DNA of 20,179 bases from Coemansia sp. RSA 922 (taxonomy: Eukaryota > Kickxellomycota > Kickxellomycetes > Kickxellales > Kickxellaceae), in contig JANBQS010000358.1 of the NCBI GenBank assembly GCA_027577415.1, positions 1 to 20,179 on the forward strand, written 5' to 3'. Positions 1-7,558 of the stretch are shown here, one piece after another; the first letter of the stretch is position 1; every line of letters starts with the position of its first letter. Under the pieces are notes generated by a model. It worked only from the letters and a program-made list of their open reading frames with translations, was not told the origin of the DNA and made no database searches. The translations under genes were made by a program, and so were the position numbers.

Positions 1-2316
1 TTGCGCGACAAGGCTCTGACACTAATAGACGTGCACAGCGAGGTGGTTGGCGCTGCAGCTGACGATAGCGTATCAGCGTGGCAGTTTCGCGACGGAACAG
101 AGACTATGGATCTTGTGGCTACCTTGGCTACCGAACTTCAGTCCTATGACAAGCTGAGTCGCGCAAAGACATATATTGACGCGTTGCTAGAGGTTGAACA
201 AGCAAAGCAAAGCGCACGGCAGAGTCTCTCGACAAATCCTCAGGGAATGCTCTCGGCATACAGCAAGCTGATTGCTATTCTCGCTGCTCGCAGTAGCAAT
301 GAGTCGCTTGAGCCATTGGCGAGCGGCAGTGCGACATCCGACTGCAGCGCAGACGGCCCACCTCAGCCGTCAAATTTGCTAGAGTACACCAAGCAATCAG
401 TACAGGAGATCTGGAGCGAGGCTAACAAAGCCGCAGCAAGCGCGCAAAGTGAATCTCTAGGCAAGCTAGGGTGGCCAGCAAAGATGGATCTGTCGTCAGC
501 AGCAGCAGTGGGAGCGTTTGATTCCAGCTTTTCAACACTGGCTGGCCTTGATCACATAACTCGGGCTGCTAGCGATGCTTTGGCTCGCTGCGGGTTGACG
601 CTACGTGACGGCGACGCTCCTCCTTTGCCATTAGAGCATATGGCTCGAGCGGTCGACATTCGCATGCGCTACCATTTTGAAAGTGCGCGCACAACAAGTC
701 GAGCAGACAAGCCCGAGTGGTGGCTATCGCAGGTGCTTGGAATGCTGCGCAATATCGTGCCATTTCTCGAGTCTCATGTCCAGCGGCTCTTCAATGGGAC
801 GGCATTGCCACAGATAGACGCGCGAAACGAGTTTATTCGCCTAGTTTTGCCGGTTGTACACCGTAAGCTGGTACATGATCGCCCCGAGTACATGCGCAAC
901 GGGCTTGTCATTGCGCACGTAGTCCACGAGTTGGCTGACTTTGAGCACACATTGCGCGACGTGTATTTCTATGACGGGCCAAGCGTACTTGGCCAGTTCC
1001 TTGCCGACTCTGCTCTGTTTTCGGCCTGGGTGGAGGCAGAGCGAGCCAATGCCGTTGAATCCTATATGCAGACCATAGCCGAGTCGAATCCATTCGAGCT
1101 GGTTTACGAGGATGACATGCTAGGAGCTGACGATGCAAAGCCGTCTCGACTGGCTGAAAAGGTAGTTTTGGTCATCGAGGACATTGCTGAGCGATATGCG
1201 GTGGTTCCAAGCTGTATGCAGCGACTGCAGCTTTTATCGACGGCTCAGTTTCCAATCCTTATTGCGCTGGTGGAAGACATTGAGGGCGAGATTGATGAGT
1301 TTAGTCGCATATCGCTAGCCTTTATTCGTGACGCTGGAATTACCAACGCCATTGCCTCAAAGTCGACTGCTGCTGCTCAGTCACCGCTAGTATCGCAGCT
1401 GGCTCGGCTAACCTCTTGGTACCAGACAATATGGTACGTCGAGGAAGCAGCAGACGACTGGAATAACTCGCCGACCTATGTAGATATGTGGGCGGCAGTG
1501 TGTCAACGCGCTGCTGCATTGGGTCGCAACACTGACCCTCGAGACTGGCGCATGAACTGCGATGAGTGGAGTGACGCGGATCGTACGCTTTTAGACGAGA
1601 CGACGCATCAATCTTTTGCCAACGACGACTGGCTTGATGGCGGGATCTGGGAGCGGTCGATTGCCACGCTGAGAGATCTAAAGCAGCGAGTTCTCGATAT
1701 AATTAGTCGTGCCATTAACAAGGACGTCGTGGGCCAGCTACGCGCCTACCGCAAGAAGAGCAACTGGGCTGTCGAGGGCATTGATGCCAATGCCGATACT
1801 GACGTTTCAATCGAGTTGAGCGGGCTGCTGCCCGAACTATCGTCAGTCCTGGTGGCTCTAGAAATGATGGTACCTTCCCTGGCATTTTCGCTTCTTTTGC
1901 GCCGGCTGGCGACTGAGTTGGATACGTTCCTTGTTGAGCGGGTTGCCTTAGCGCACTCGTTCAGTCAGTGTGGCGGCCGACAGTTTGCCAAGGATGTAGG
2001 CGCACTGAGTCAACTGCTTAGCTCTTCAACTTCACGAGAAGCTACCAAAAAGTCCAAGCAGCGTGTATTGCCAAAGTCAAAGGAGTGCGCTCTTGTCCTT
2101 GCAAACAGCTTGGATAGCACTACAGCGCCTGCTGAAAACGACATGCCACTTTCGCTAGCTGAGTGGGGCACGGCGGTTGTCAGCCCAGATGCAAGCGATC
2201 GGGAGACAGAATTGGTACTCAAAAAGCTTGGTATCAGTACCCTGTCTGCCAAGGAAGCACGCACGCTCGTTGGTCTTCGAGTCGATTTCGCTGAACTTAC
2301 AGGTTGTAATACTTAA
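1..2316 (+). CDS. RINT1/Tip20-family Dsl1 complex subunit, 5'-partial
   Basis: The frame is open from the first base to a TAA at 2314-2316 and encodes about 771 residues. There is no ATG at the left edge (the first codon is TTG), so the true start lies outside the window. The product resembles RINT1/Tip20, a helical-rod subunit of the Dsl1/NRZ tether that captures Golgi-derived COPI vesicles at the ER and contacts ER SNAREs. The N-terminal part (LATELQSYDKLSRAKTYID) fits the coiled region of the family. The middle and C-terminal parts fit the RINT1/TIP20 domain, for example LVIEDIAERYAVVPSCMQRL near residue 390 and LLRRLATELDTFLVERV near 630. The last 30 residues (KKLGISTLSAKEARTLVGLR) match the end of human RINT1, so the C-terminus is complete. 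I see no intron. Family assignment is by recalled similarity, without a search. Confidence 0.85.
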   Translation: MRDKALTLIDVHSEVVGAAADDSVSAWQFRDGTETMDLVATLATELQSYDKLSRAKTYIDALLEVEQAKQSARQSLSTNPQGMLSAYSKLIAILAARSSNESLEPLASGSATSDCSADGPPQPSNLLEYTKQSVQEIWSEANKAAASAQSESLGKLGWPAKMDLSSAAAVGAFDSSFSTLAGLDHITRAASDALARCGLTLRDGDAPPLPLEHMARAVDIRMRYHFESARTTSRADKPEWWLSQVLGMLRNIVPFLESHVQRLFNGTALPQIDARNEFIRLVLPVVHRKLVHDRPEYMRNGLVIAHVVHELADFEHTLRDVYFYDGPSVLGQFLADSALFSAWVEAERANAVESYMQTIAESNPFELVYEDDMLGADDAKPSRLAEKVVLVIEDIAERYAVVPSCMQRLQLLSTAQFPILIALVEDIEGEIDEFSRISLAFIRDAGITNAIASKSTAAAQSPLVSQLARLTSWYQTIWYVEEAADDWNNSPTYVDMWAAVCQRAAALGRNTDPRDWRMNCDEWSDADRTLLDETTHQSFANDDWLDGGIWERSIATLRDLKQRVLDIISRAINKDVVGQLRAYRKKSNWAVEGIDANADTDVSIELSGLLPELSSVLVALEMMVPSLAFSLLLRRLATELDTFLVERVALAHSFSQCGGRQFAKDVGALSQLLSSSTSREATKKSKQRVLPKSKECALVLANSLDSTTAPAENDMPLSLAEWGTAVVSPDASDRETELVLKKLGISTLSAKEARTLVGLRVDFAELTGCNT

Positions 2317-2423
2317 TCGCCTTTATATATTTATCGATTCAATAAGTATTCAAAAGCTGAGATACCCCATGTTTAGAGCATGGCCTTGAAGATTCGTTTC
2401 ATTAAATGTAATGCTCTGGCTTT

Positions 2424-2610
2424 TGGCTGCGCAAAAAGCGACTTCATGTAAAGCCAAAGCGCACCAGAATACAGGGATATTCCGCGATTGACACTGTGAA
2501 AATCCCCCACATGCAATCACATCCAGATAAAAATTATCTCCACTTTGTAACATGCAGCTCGCCTTTCATTACCTCTAGTTCATTTCTTTTTTGCTCTTTT
2601 TGCGCAGCCA
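2424..2610. repeat. 15-bp perfect inverted repeat in a promoter
   Basis: The sequence tggctgcgcaaaaag at 2424-2438 recurs as its exact reverse complement, ctttttgcgcagcca, at 2596-2610, with 157 bp between. The match stops at 15 bp on both sides. The right arm is next to the TATA box at 2619-2624, so the arms look like paired factor-binding sites in opposite orientation. A stable hairpin is less likely with such a long loop. Confidence 0.7.
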
Positions 2611-2618
2611 CCACGGCA

Positions 2619-2624
2619 TATATA
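2619..2624 (+). promoter_or_regulatory. TATA box of the 2727-4001 gene
   Basis: The sequence gcatatataggg contains TATATA, 103 bp before the ATG at 2727 and just before a C/T-rich leader. If it is used, transcription starts downstream of the earlier in-frame ATG at 2628, which favours the 2727 start. Confidence 0.45.
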
Positions 2625-2726
2625 GGGATGGCGGCTCCTGTTCACGTTCTTCCCATCCTCGTCACTATCATTTTATACCGATTCTACTATTTTATTCCAC
2701 CAGCTTACTACTCTCCGACGCCGTTT

Positions 2727-4001
2727 ATGTCTGCACCACCAGTGTCCAGTGAGTTTCCAGGCACACCTATGCCGCCGGCCACAGCAGTCAAGGCTAAGAA
2801 GCCATACCTCCTTAAGCCCACCCTATATGTGCACGACTACATTAACCTTGCCAGCGTGCAAAAGTGCCTAGAGGACAGGCGCAGCGACTTTGTGACCGTC
2901 GATTCGACTACATTTAGCGGAGAACTCGAGTTGGAGAGTAGGCCATACGAGCGGTTCTTTGTCTTGGAGCAGGACCATTTTACACTGTTTAGCCATTACC
3001 ATGCGCCTGTCAAGTTCGGCTACAAGTCCCGGAATGCCATCATGGCTCACCTTTGGAAGGATGCTTGGATTTTAGACTTGACCAGTACGAAGTTTGTGGA
3101 AGTGGATGGACTGTGGCAATTGGAGCAACAGCCAGTGCTATGCTTTGCGTTTGGCCAGGACGCCGACACCCTGCAATCCAGCTACTTGATTGACGACAAC
3201 ACGATTCACGAGTATTACGAGTCGACGACGACCATGGATATGGCTGAGCTCGCCACTGTCGCTCAAGGCAAAGCTGACCTGTGCGTTTCGCATTTCTTTG
3301 TGGTCAATCACGGCAAGGAATACTGGGCGGTAGATACCAAGGATCCCAGCATCAGCTACGCTTTTGGCCCATCGACTAAAACGCGCACTATCTCCAGGCT
3401 AGCCGATGGTTTGGTGACAGTCCAGGCCCTTATAGACGAAGAGAGTCTACAGGCCAGTACCAATGCGCATACAGGTCAAAGCTCCAAGTTCACGCTCCGC
3501 GATATCAATGGCGAGGAAGTAGTTGAGGGCGATCGTTTTGTCTTGCAAATTCTAAGCGACCAAGATGAGGATGAGGACAATGAGCATCACGAGAATGGAG
3601 GTGATGGACGTTCCATGTTAAGCAATAAGGACTGGGTTGGTGCCTTTAACCGCTCACACATTGGTCCAGGAAAGGAGTTCATGGCCTATGGTTCGGTGGG
3701 CCATGCTGACTGCTTTGGAATGGCTGTGGTTGATGATATAACCTATCTGACATTTGAGGGTCAGTTTGTACAAATCGAAGATAATGGCTCCAGCACTGTC
3801 GTTCTTCCCGAAACTCCGTCCAAGCACAACCGTATTCATCTGGCGTGCTCCGACGATGGCTTTACGGCGCTGAGCAGATGGGGAGCCAAAGTGCCAATTG
3901 TTTTCGAATGGATAAAGACCGGTTGTGGCTTCTTTAGCGTTGATGAGGAAGGGTACTATAGCATTGATTATTATGCCAAGCTGCGCTTAATAAAGGTGTA
4001 G
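2727..4001 (+). CDS. Uncharacterised beta-rich protein
   Basis: I do not recognise this gene. From the ATG at 2727 it encodes 424 residues and ends with TAG at 3999-4001. The frame is open further upstream, with in-frame ATGs at 2511 and 2628. I prefer 2727 because a TATA box lies at 2619-2624 and the sequence in between is pyrimidine-rich leader; the 2628 ATG has a better Kozak context (G at -3 and +4) and remains possible. The N-terminus is Pro/Ala-rich. The rest alternates short hydrophobic and aromatic strands with polar turns (FFVVNHGKEYWAVDTKDPSI, ITYLTFEGQFVQIEDNG, GFFSVDEEGYYSIDY), which suggests an all-beta fold, perhaps beta-trefoil or fascin-like repeats. An acidic loop (DQDEDEDNEHHENGGDG) interrupts it near residue 280. 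There is no signal peptide with this start, no transmembrane helix and no catalytic motif I can name. An AATAAA follows at 4006-4011. Confidence 0.7.
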   Translation: MSAPPVSSEFPGTPMPPATAVKAKKPYLLKPTLYVHDYINLASVQKCLEDRRSDFVTVDSTTFSGELELESRPYERFFVLEQDHFTLFSHYHAPVKFGYKSRNAIMAHLWKDAWILDLTSTKFVEVDGLWQLEQQPVLCFAFGQDADTLQSSYLIDDNTIHEYYESTTTMDMAELATVAQGKADLCVSHFFVVNHGKEYWAVDTKDPSISYAFGPSTKTRTISRLADGLVTVQALIDEESLQASTNAHTGQSSKFTLRDINGEEVVEGDRFVLQILSDQDEDEDNEHHENGGDGRSMLSNKDWVGAFNRSHIGPGKEFMAYGSVGHADCFGMAVVDDITYLTFEGQFVQIEDNGSSTVVLPETPSKHNRIHLACSDDGFTALSRWGAKVPIVFEWIKTGCGFFSVDEEGYYSIDYYAKLRLIKV

Positions 4002-4005
4002 TCGC

Positions 4006-4011
4006 AATAAA
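4006..4011 (+). terminator. Possible polyadenylation signal
   Basis: AATAAA occurs five bases after the TAG of the 2727-4001 gene. That is close to the stop but possible in compact fungal genes. More AT-rich sequence follows and could supply the cleavage site. Confidence 0.3.
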
Positions 4012-4249
4012 GGACTGACTAACAATATCCACCAATGTTGATTAATTCCAAAACCTAGAGTCCGTTTTAAGCACGTATTCGGACATGCATCGCTGATTAA
4101 CTTGAATACAAATATGGATGTTGGCAATTGTCTGTTCATGGGAAATAGCCGAAATGTTTGATAAGTGACATCTCTTTATTTGATGTAGTAACCAGGTATT
4201 TTCAATACACAATAACTATTAATTAAGCAAGAAGAAAGCGCAAATAATA

Positions 4250-4410
4250 TGAACAATGGAGACTGTGCGACCAAGTCATCTGATGACACTGGGTCGCGCG
4301 AAGGGCGATTTGCAAACAGATCCCAACACATCCTCCTAAGCCATGGCAACCTTTACGGTGATCAACTATGTATCTGAGCAAAGTAGACAACTTTCCACAA
4401 AGATCGCATT
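4250..4410 (-). pseudogene. Decayed copy of the zinc-finger segment
   Basis: On the forward strand, 4250-4279 matches 4757-4786 at about 24 of 30 positions (shared blocks ctgtgc, acca, gtca). Read on the minus strand, the two segments share DLVAQ-x-PLFI in one frame. To the right, minus-strand sequence near 4410-4360 reads C-L-L-C, then a stop, then I-T-V-K, resembling C-K-V-C...M-T-V-K of the intact finger, but the histidine half is missing or scrambled. The likeliest reading is an old tandem duplication that has decayed. Boundaries are approximate and the alignment was done by eye. Confidence 0.3.
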
Positions 4411-4768
4411 TATAACAATAAATTCCGCCAACAATGACAACCGAGTTGAATTGCAGAAAAGTGCAGTTAGTAATGAGGACTCATAATGATAATGAAAGGG
4501 AAGGTTATAGGCAATGTTCACAACTCTGGACGGGACGAGTCTCTGGCCTTTTTTAAAACCAGAAATAAAATACTGGCCAACTTTGAAATACAAGCCTAAA
4601 GTTTTACATAATGATTTTCTTTGAATTCGTGAACTCGCACGGGGCGATTCCAATGAGCAAATCGGAACTATATTCGCGGCATTTGACTGGGTATAAAATG
4701 TGTAAAGTGCACAAGATTTACTCAAAAATATAATGAGAACTATGAAAAGTGGAATCTGTGCAACCAGG

Positions 4769-4906
4769 TCACATCCTGAGGCCGTGGTCATCGAGGTAGT
4801 GTTCTCCTAGCTCTTTAACTGTCATGAAGCACCTTCCGCAGACTTTGCACCAGAGCGGAGTGCTAGCTTTGCCAACTGAGGTATTGCTAGAGTAATGGGG
4901 ATTCAT
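4769..4906 (-). CDS. Small ORF with one C2H2 zinc finger (possible gene relic or terminal exon)
   Basis: Read on the minus strand, an ATG at 4906-4904 opens a 45-residue frame ending in TGA at 4771-4769. Residues 20-41 are a textbook C2H2 finger: C20-x2-C23-x12-H36-x4-H41, with F27 in the usual core position and a hydrophobic residue (L33) before the first histidine. An isolated single finger of this size could be a small peptide gene, the last exon of a longer zinc-finger gene reading leftward, or a pseudogene remnant. A diverged duplicate of the 3' half lies about 490 bp to the left at 4250-4300, with a broken finger-like frame next to it. I could not find a convincing upstream exon. The finger is seen directly; expression and function are unknown. 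Confidence 0.35.
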   Translation of the reverse strand: MNPHYSSNTSVGKASTPLWCKVCGRCFMTVKELGEHYLDDHGLRM

Positions 4907-5326
4907 AGTGTTAAAAGTGAGAAGTTTTTGTTGTCGACAAAATAGCTCTGGACAGATAGGGCCACTAACCTATTATATAGGAATTTTTGACGCTTGCCCG
5001 ACGATTGTACAACAGAATGGACATTTGCACGATATTCCGCACATGACACATGTCAACTGTGTATTCAGTATTGGTCATTGTGTATTCAGGGTTGTCTACT
5101 AGATGTGCAGCCTTTTTGGGCAGCATTCACATCCAGAAGCCTGAAAAATACATATCCATAGGGCTAAGAGCCCTTGGGGGATAGTATACTCCAACACAAC
5201 ACACATTGTAGTTAGAGCAGGTGTAAGAAATGAGATCTGTGAGCCGTCAACAAATAAATAATAAATCAGTTATTCATTATACTTATTAGTGTTAATAAAT
5301 TGGTGATTATAAAAAAAAACCAACTT

Positions 5327-5418
5327 GAAAATTAATTGAACCACAAGTAATCTCTAAAATAAGCCGTCAAGTTGGGGGTGACTGATTTTAGAGATCACTT
5401 GTAGTTCAATTAATTTTC
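5327..5418. repeat. 34-bp inverted repeat with 24-nt loop downstream of TRAP1
   Basis: The arms 5327-5360 and 5385-5418 are complementary at 32 of 34 positions and are separated by 24 nt. The two mismatches are C/A and A/C on the plus strand, which are G-U and U-G wobbles on the minus strand. A transcript running through the TRAP1 3' region would therefore fold into an uninterrupted 34-bp stem, beginning 52 nt after the TRAP1 stop. A competing 9-bp pairing exists between ccaacttga (5320-5328) and tcaagttgg (5367-5375) in the loop. No clear target-site duplication flanks it, so a MITE origin is possible but not shown. Confidence 0.8.
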
Positions 5419-5470
5419 TAGCTAGATTGTTTTTGATATTCACGAATCTAATAGTTAGAGATATCGGCGC

Positions 5471-7558
5471 TTACAGCACAGCCTTGGCAAGAATCTCGTT
5501 CAAACGCTTCAACATCGACCGGGGGTCATCCAAGATTCCCGCAGCAATAAGGGCGTTGTCGAATAGCTGCTGTGCAATCTTGCGAGCGAGATCTTCGTCC
5601 TTGTTCTTTAGCTCGTAAAGACCCGTTATCACTGAGTCGCGAGGGTTAATCTCGACATTGCATGGCGACATTGGCATGGAAACCTCGCTATCGCCGGCCA
5701 TCATCTTCATCATCCTGCGAACGGAGGGAGACTCAAAGTCGGTGACAATGGCAGGGTACGTCATGTAGCGCTCGGCGACCTTTACTTCCTTGATGCTTGA
5801 ACCCATGTTGGTTAGGAGCCATGCCGTCAGCTCGTTGGCTTGCTCCGTCGTCAGCACTGCGCCAGTGCTCTCGGGGGACTCTGCCTGTGCAGCCTTGTTC
5901 CACTTTTCGAGTACCGAGTTGGCTTCCTTAGAGTCGACCGACACCAGGCGCTTTCCCTTGAACTCGAATAGCCGCCCCATGACAAACTCGTCCAGTGTGT
6001 GGTGAAGGAACAGAACCTCGGCGCCGTGCTGCTTGAAGGGCTCATAGTAGGGGCTTTCGACACCGACCGTGCGGTTGGGCGTGCAAAAGTAGTAGATATG
6101 CTCTTGCTCACTGGGCATGCGCTCGACATACTCGTCTAGTGAGATCAGCTGGCCAGCCTCCTTGCTCGATGTCTCGAATCGAAGCAGTTTCGAAATCTCC
6201 TTCTGGTTGGCGGCATCCTGGCAGGTTCCCTCCTTGATAAAGGTGCCAAACGTCTTGTAGAACTCGTCGTACTTTCCAGCGTCCCGCTTCGCCTCCTCCT
6301 GGAGCCACTTAATAATGCGCGAAGTAATGATGGACTTTAGGCGCAAAATCACAGGTCCGTTTTGCAGCAGCTCGCGCGACAAGTTCAGCGGCAAGTCCTC
6401 CGAGTCGACCACGCCTTGGACAAAGCGCAGCCACTCTGGAAGTAGACCCGGTGCGTTAGGCATAATCAGTACCTTGCGTGAGTACAAGCTTACTCCAGGC
6501 TTGACACGCTCAAAGCCCGCTGCCTCGGGGTTCCGGGTAGGAGCATAGAGAATGCTTCGAATGGATATCGGCCCGTCGGCCTTGTACACTAGGTGGTACA
6601 TGGGATTGTCCCAGGCGTTGGACACAAACTGGTAAAAGTTGGTGTGGTCCTCATCGGTAATCGAGTTCTTATCCTTCGTCCACAGCGCCTCGACAGTGTT
6701 GACCTTTTCGCCATTGACCGAGATTGGGAACCCGACAAAGTTGCTGTACTTCTTAATGACCTCCTCCAGCTTGCCCTTCTCCAGGAATTCCTTGGCATCG
6801 TCCTTGACGCTGATGATGATCTTGGTTCCAACAGGAACATCTTCGGCCTTGGACAAAGTGTACGATCCTAGGCCGTCAGACTCCCAGCAGTAGCCTGCGC
6901 TTCCGGGCGTTGCAGAGCGAGTGTAGACGGCGATTTTGTCACCAACCATAAAGGCAGAGTAGAATCCGACGCCAAACTGGCCAACGATCGTGTTGGCCAT
7001 ATCCTTGGTCTCTGCGCCGTCCTTCATCTTCTCGATGTAGGCTTTTGATCCTGAGCGAGCGATCGTGCCCAAGTTATCCTTGAGTTCGTCGGCCGTCATG
7101 CCAATTCCAGAGTCGAAAAAGGTAATCGTTTTAGCATTCTCGTCTACCGAGATGCTGACTTCCAGTGGTGCATCCGTGCTCGCATCCTGCGATGTCGCCT
7201 GCAGATGGCGCAGCTTCTCTAGGGCGTCGGACGAGTTGGAGATGAGCTCGCGCACAAACACCTCGCGCTGCGAATACAGCGAGTGGGCGACAATGTGGAG
7301 CAGCTTCTTCGTCTCTGCTTTGAACTCGTGCTTCTCAACCGAGGCGTCCGTTGTTTGCGAGGACTCTGTCGAATAACAGCGAGCAAATCCCGCGTATACT
7401 ACAGGACCACTGGAGGTGATAGGCGCAGATACGGCGCTCTTGGTCGCCAGGCGGCTACCGCTGACCAAAGTGGCGCCAGCGATAGCATTTGGCGTCAGGC
7501 GCCGAGTAGCAGTAGCAAGGGCGCTGGATCGAGCGGCGTAGATCGAGAACTGGCGCAT
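5471..7558 (-). CDS. TRAP1: Mitochondrial Hsp90 chaperone TRAP1
   Basis: The frame encodes 695 residues from the ATG at 7558 to the TAA at 5473-5471 without introns. It is a GHKL-ATPase chaperone of the mitochondrial matrix that binds client proteins in an ATP-driven cycle. Residues 1-62 are Arg/Ala/Ser-rich with no acidic residue until just past the likely cleavage site, R-C-Y before S63, so a matrix-targeting presequence is clear. The opening of the chaperone (HEFKAETKKLLHIVAHSLYS, 77-96) is the TRAP1 type. ATPase motifs are RELISNSSDALEKLR (103-117, with catalytic E104 and Mg-binding N108), DSGIGM (149-154) and GQFGVGFYSAFMV (193-205). The middle domain has the NLSRELLQ loop. The C-terminus (AKAVL) lacks the MEEVD tail of cytosolic Hsp90. 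The frame is open for a further 101 codons upstream, but the presequence argues for the 7558 start. The gene is divergent from SYG1. Confidence 0.93.
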   Translation of the reverse strand: MRQFSIYAARSSALATATRRLTPNAIAGATLVSGSRLATKSAVSAPITSSGPVVYAGFARCYSTESSQTTDASVEKHEFKAETKKLLHIVAHSLYSQREVFVRELISNSSDALEKLRHLQATSQDASTDAPLEVSISVDENAKTITFFDSGIGMTADELKDNLGTIARSGSKAYIEKMKDGAETKDMANTIVGQFGVGFYSAFMVGDKIAVYTRSATPGSAGYCWESDGLGSYTLSKAEDVPVGTKIIISVKDDAKEFLEKGKLEEVIKKYSNFVGFPISVNGEKVNTVEALWTKDKNSITDEDHTNFYQFVSNAWDNPMYHLVYKADGPISIRSILYAPTRNPEAAGFERVKPGVSLYSRKVLIMPNAPGLLPEWLRFVQGVVDSEDLPLNLSRELLQNGPVILRLKSIITSRIIKWLQEEAKRDAGKYDEFYKTFGTFIKEGTCQDAANQKEISKLLRFETSSKEAGQLISLDEYVERMPSEQEHIYYFCTPNRTVGVESPYYEPFKQHGAEVLFLHHTLDEFVMGRLFEFKGKRLVSVDSKEANSVLEKWNKAAQAESPESTGAVLTTEQANELTAWLLTNMGSSIKEVKVAERYMTYPAIVTDFESPSVRRMMKMMAGDSEVSMPMSPCNVEINPRDSVITGLYELKNKDEDLARKIAQQLFDNALIAAGILDDPRSMLKRLNEILAKAVL

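Larger units (their letters stand above)
2317..2726 (+). promoter_or_regulatory. Intergenic region and promoter of the 2727-4001 gene
   Basis: This 410-bp stretch separates the RINT1 stop from the next start. It begins AT-rich, as expected for the RINT1 3' end. A TATATA sits at 2619-2624, about 100 bp before the chosen ATG at 2727, and is followed by a pyrimidine-rich stretch at 2638-2720 that looks like a 5' leader. A perfect 15-bp inverted repeat (2424-2438 and 2596-2610) lies within it, the right copy ending 8 bp before the TATA box. No other gene is visible here. Confidence 0.5.
4002..5470. other. AT-rich intergenic gap, 1.5 kb
   Basis: This is the longest stretch without a convincing gene. 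It is visibly more AT-rich than the flanking genes and lies between the 3' end of the unknown gene and the 3' end of TRAP1. It contains a small C2H2 zinc-finger frame (4769-4906, minus), a decayed second copy of that frame (about 4250-4410), a cysteine-dense fragment at 4973-5074 (minus) and a 34-bp inverted repeat (5327-5418). A 141-codon minus-strand frame at 4366-4791 overlaps these but has no recognisable content. Confidence 0.6.

Noticed and set aside
2496..2726. Upstream starts (GTG 2496, ATG 2511, ATG 2628) for the unknown gene
   Set aside because: The extension spans the inverted repeat and the TATA box and looks like promoter and leader. ATG 2628 is kept only as an alternative.
4366..4791. 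141-codon minus-strand frame in the AT-rich gap
   Set aside because: It has hydrophobic, low-information content and overlaps the zinc-finger frame out of register. I see no domain or promoter supporting it.
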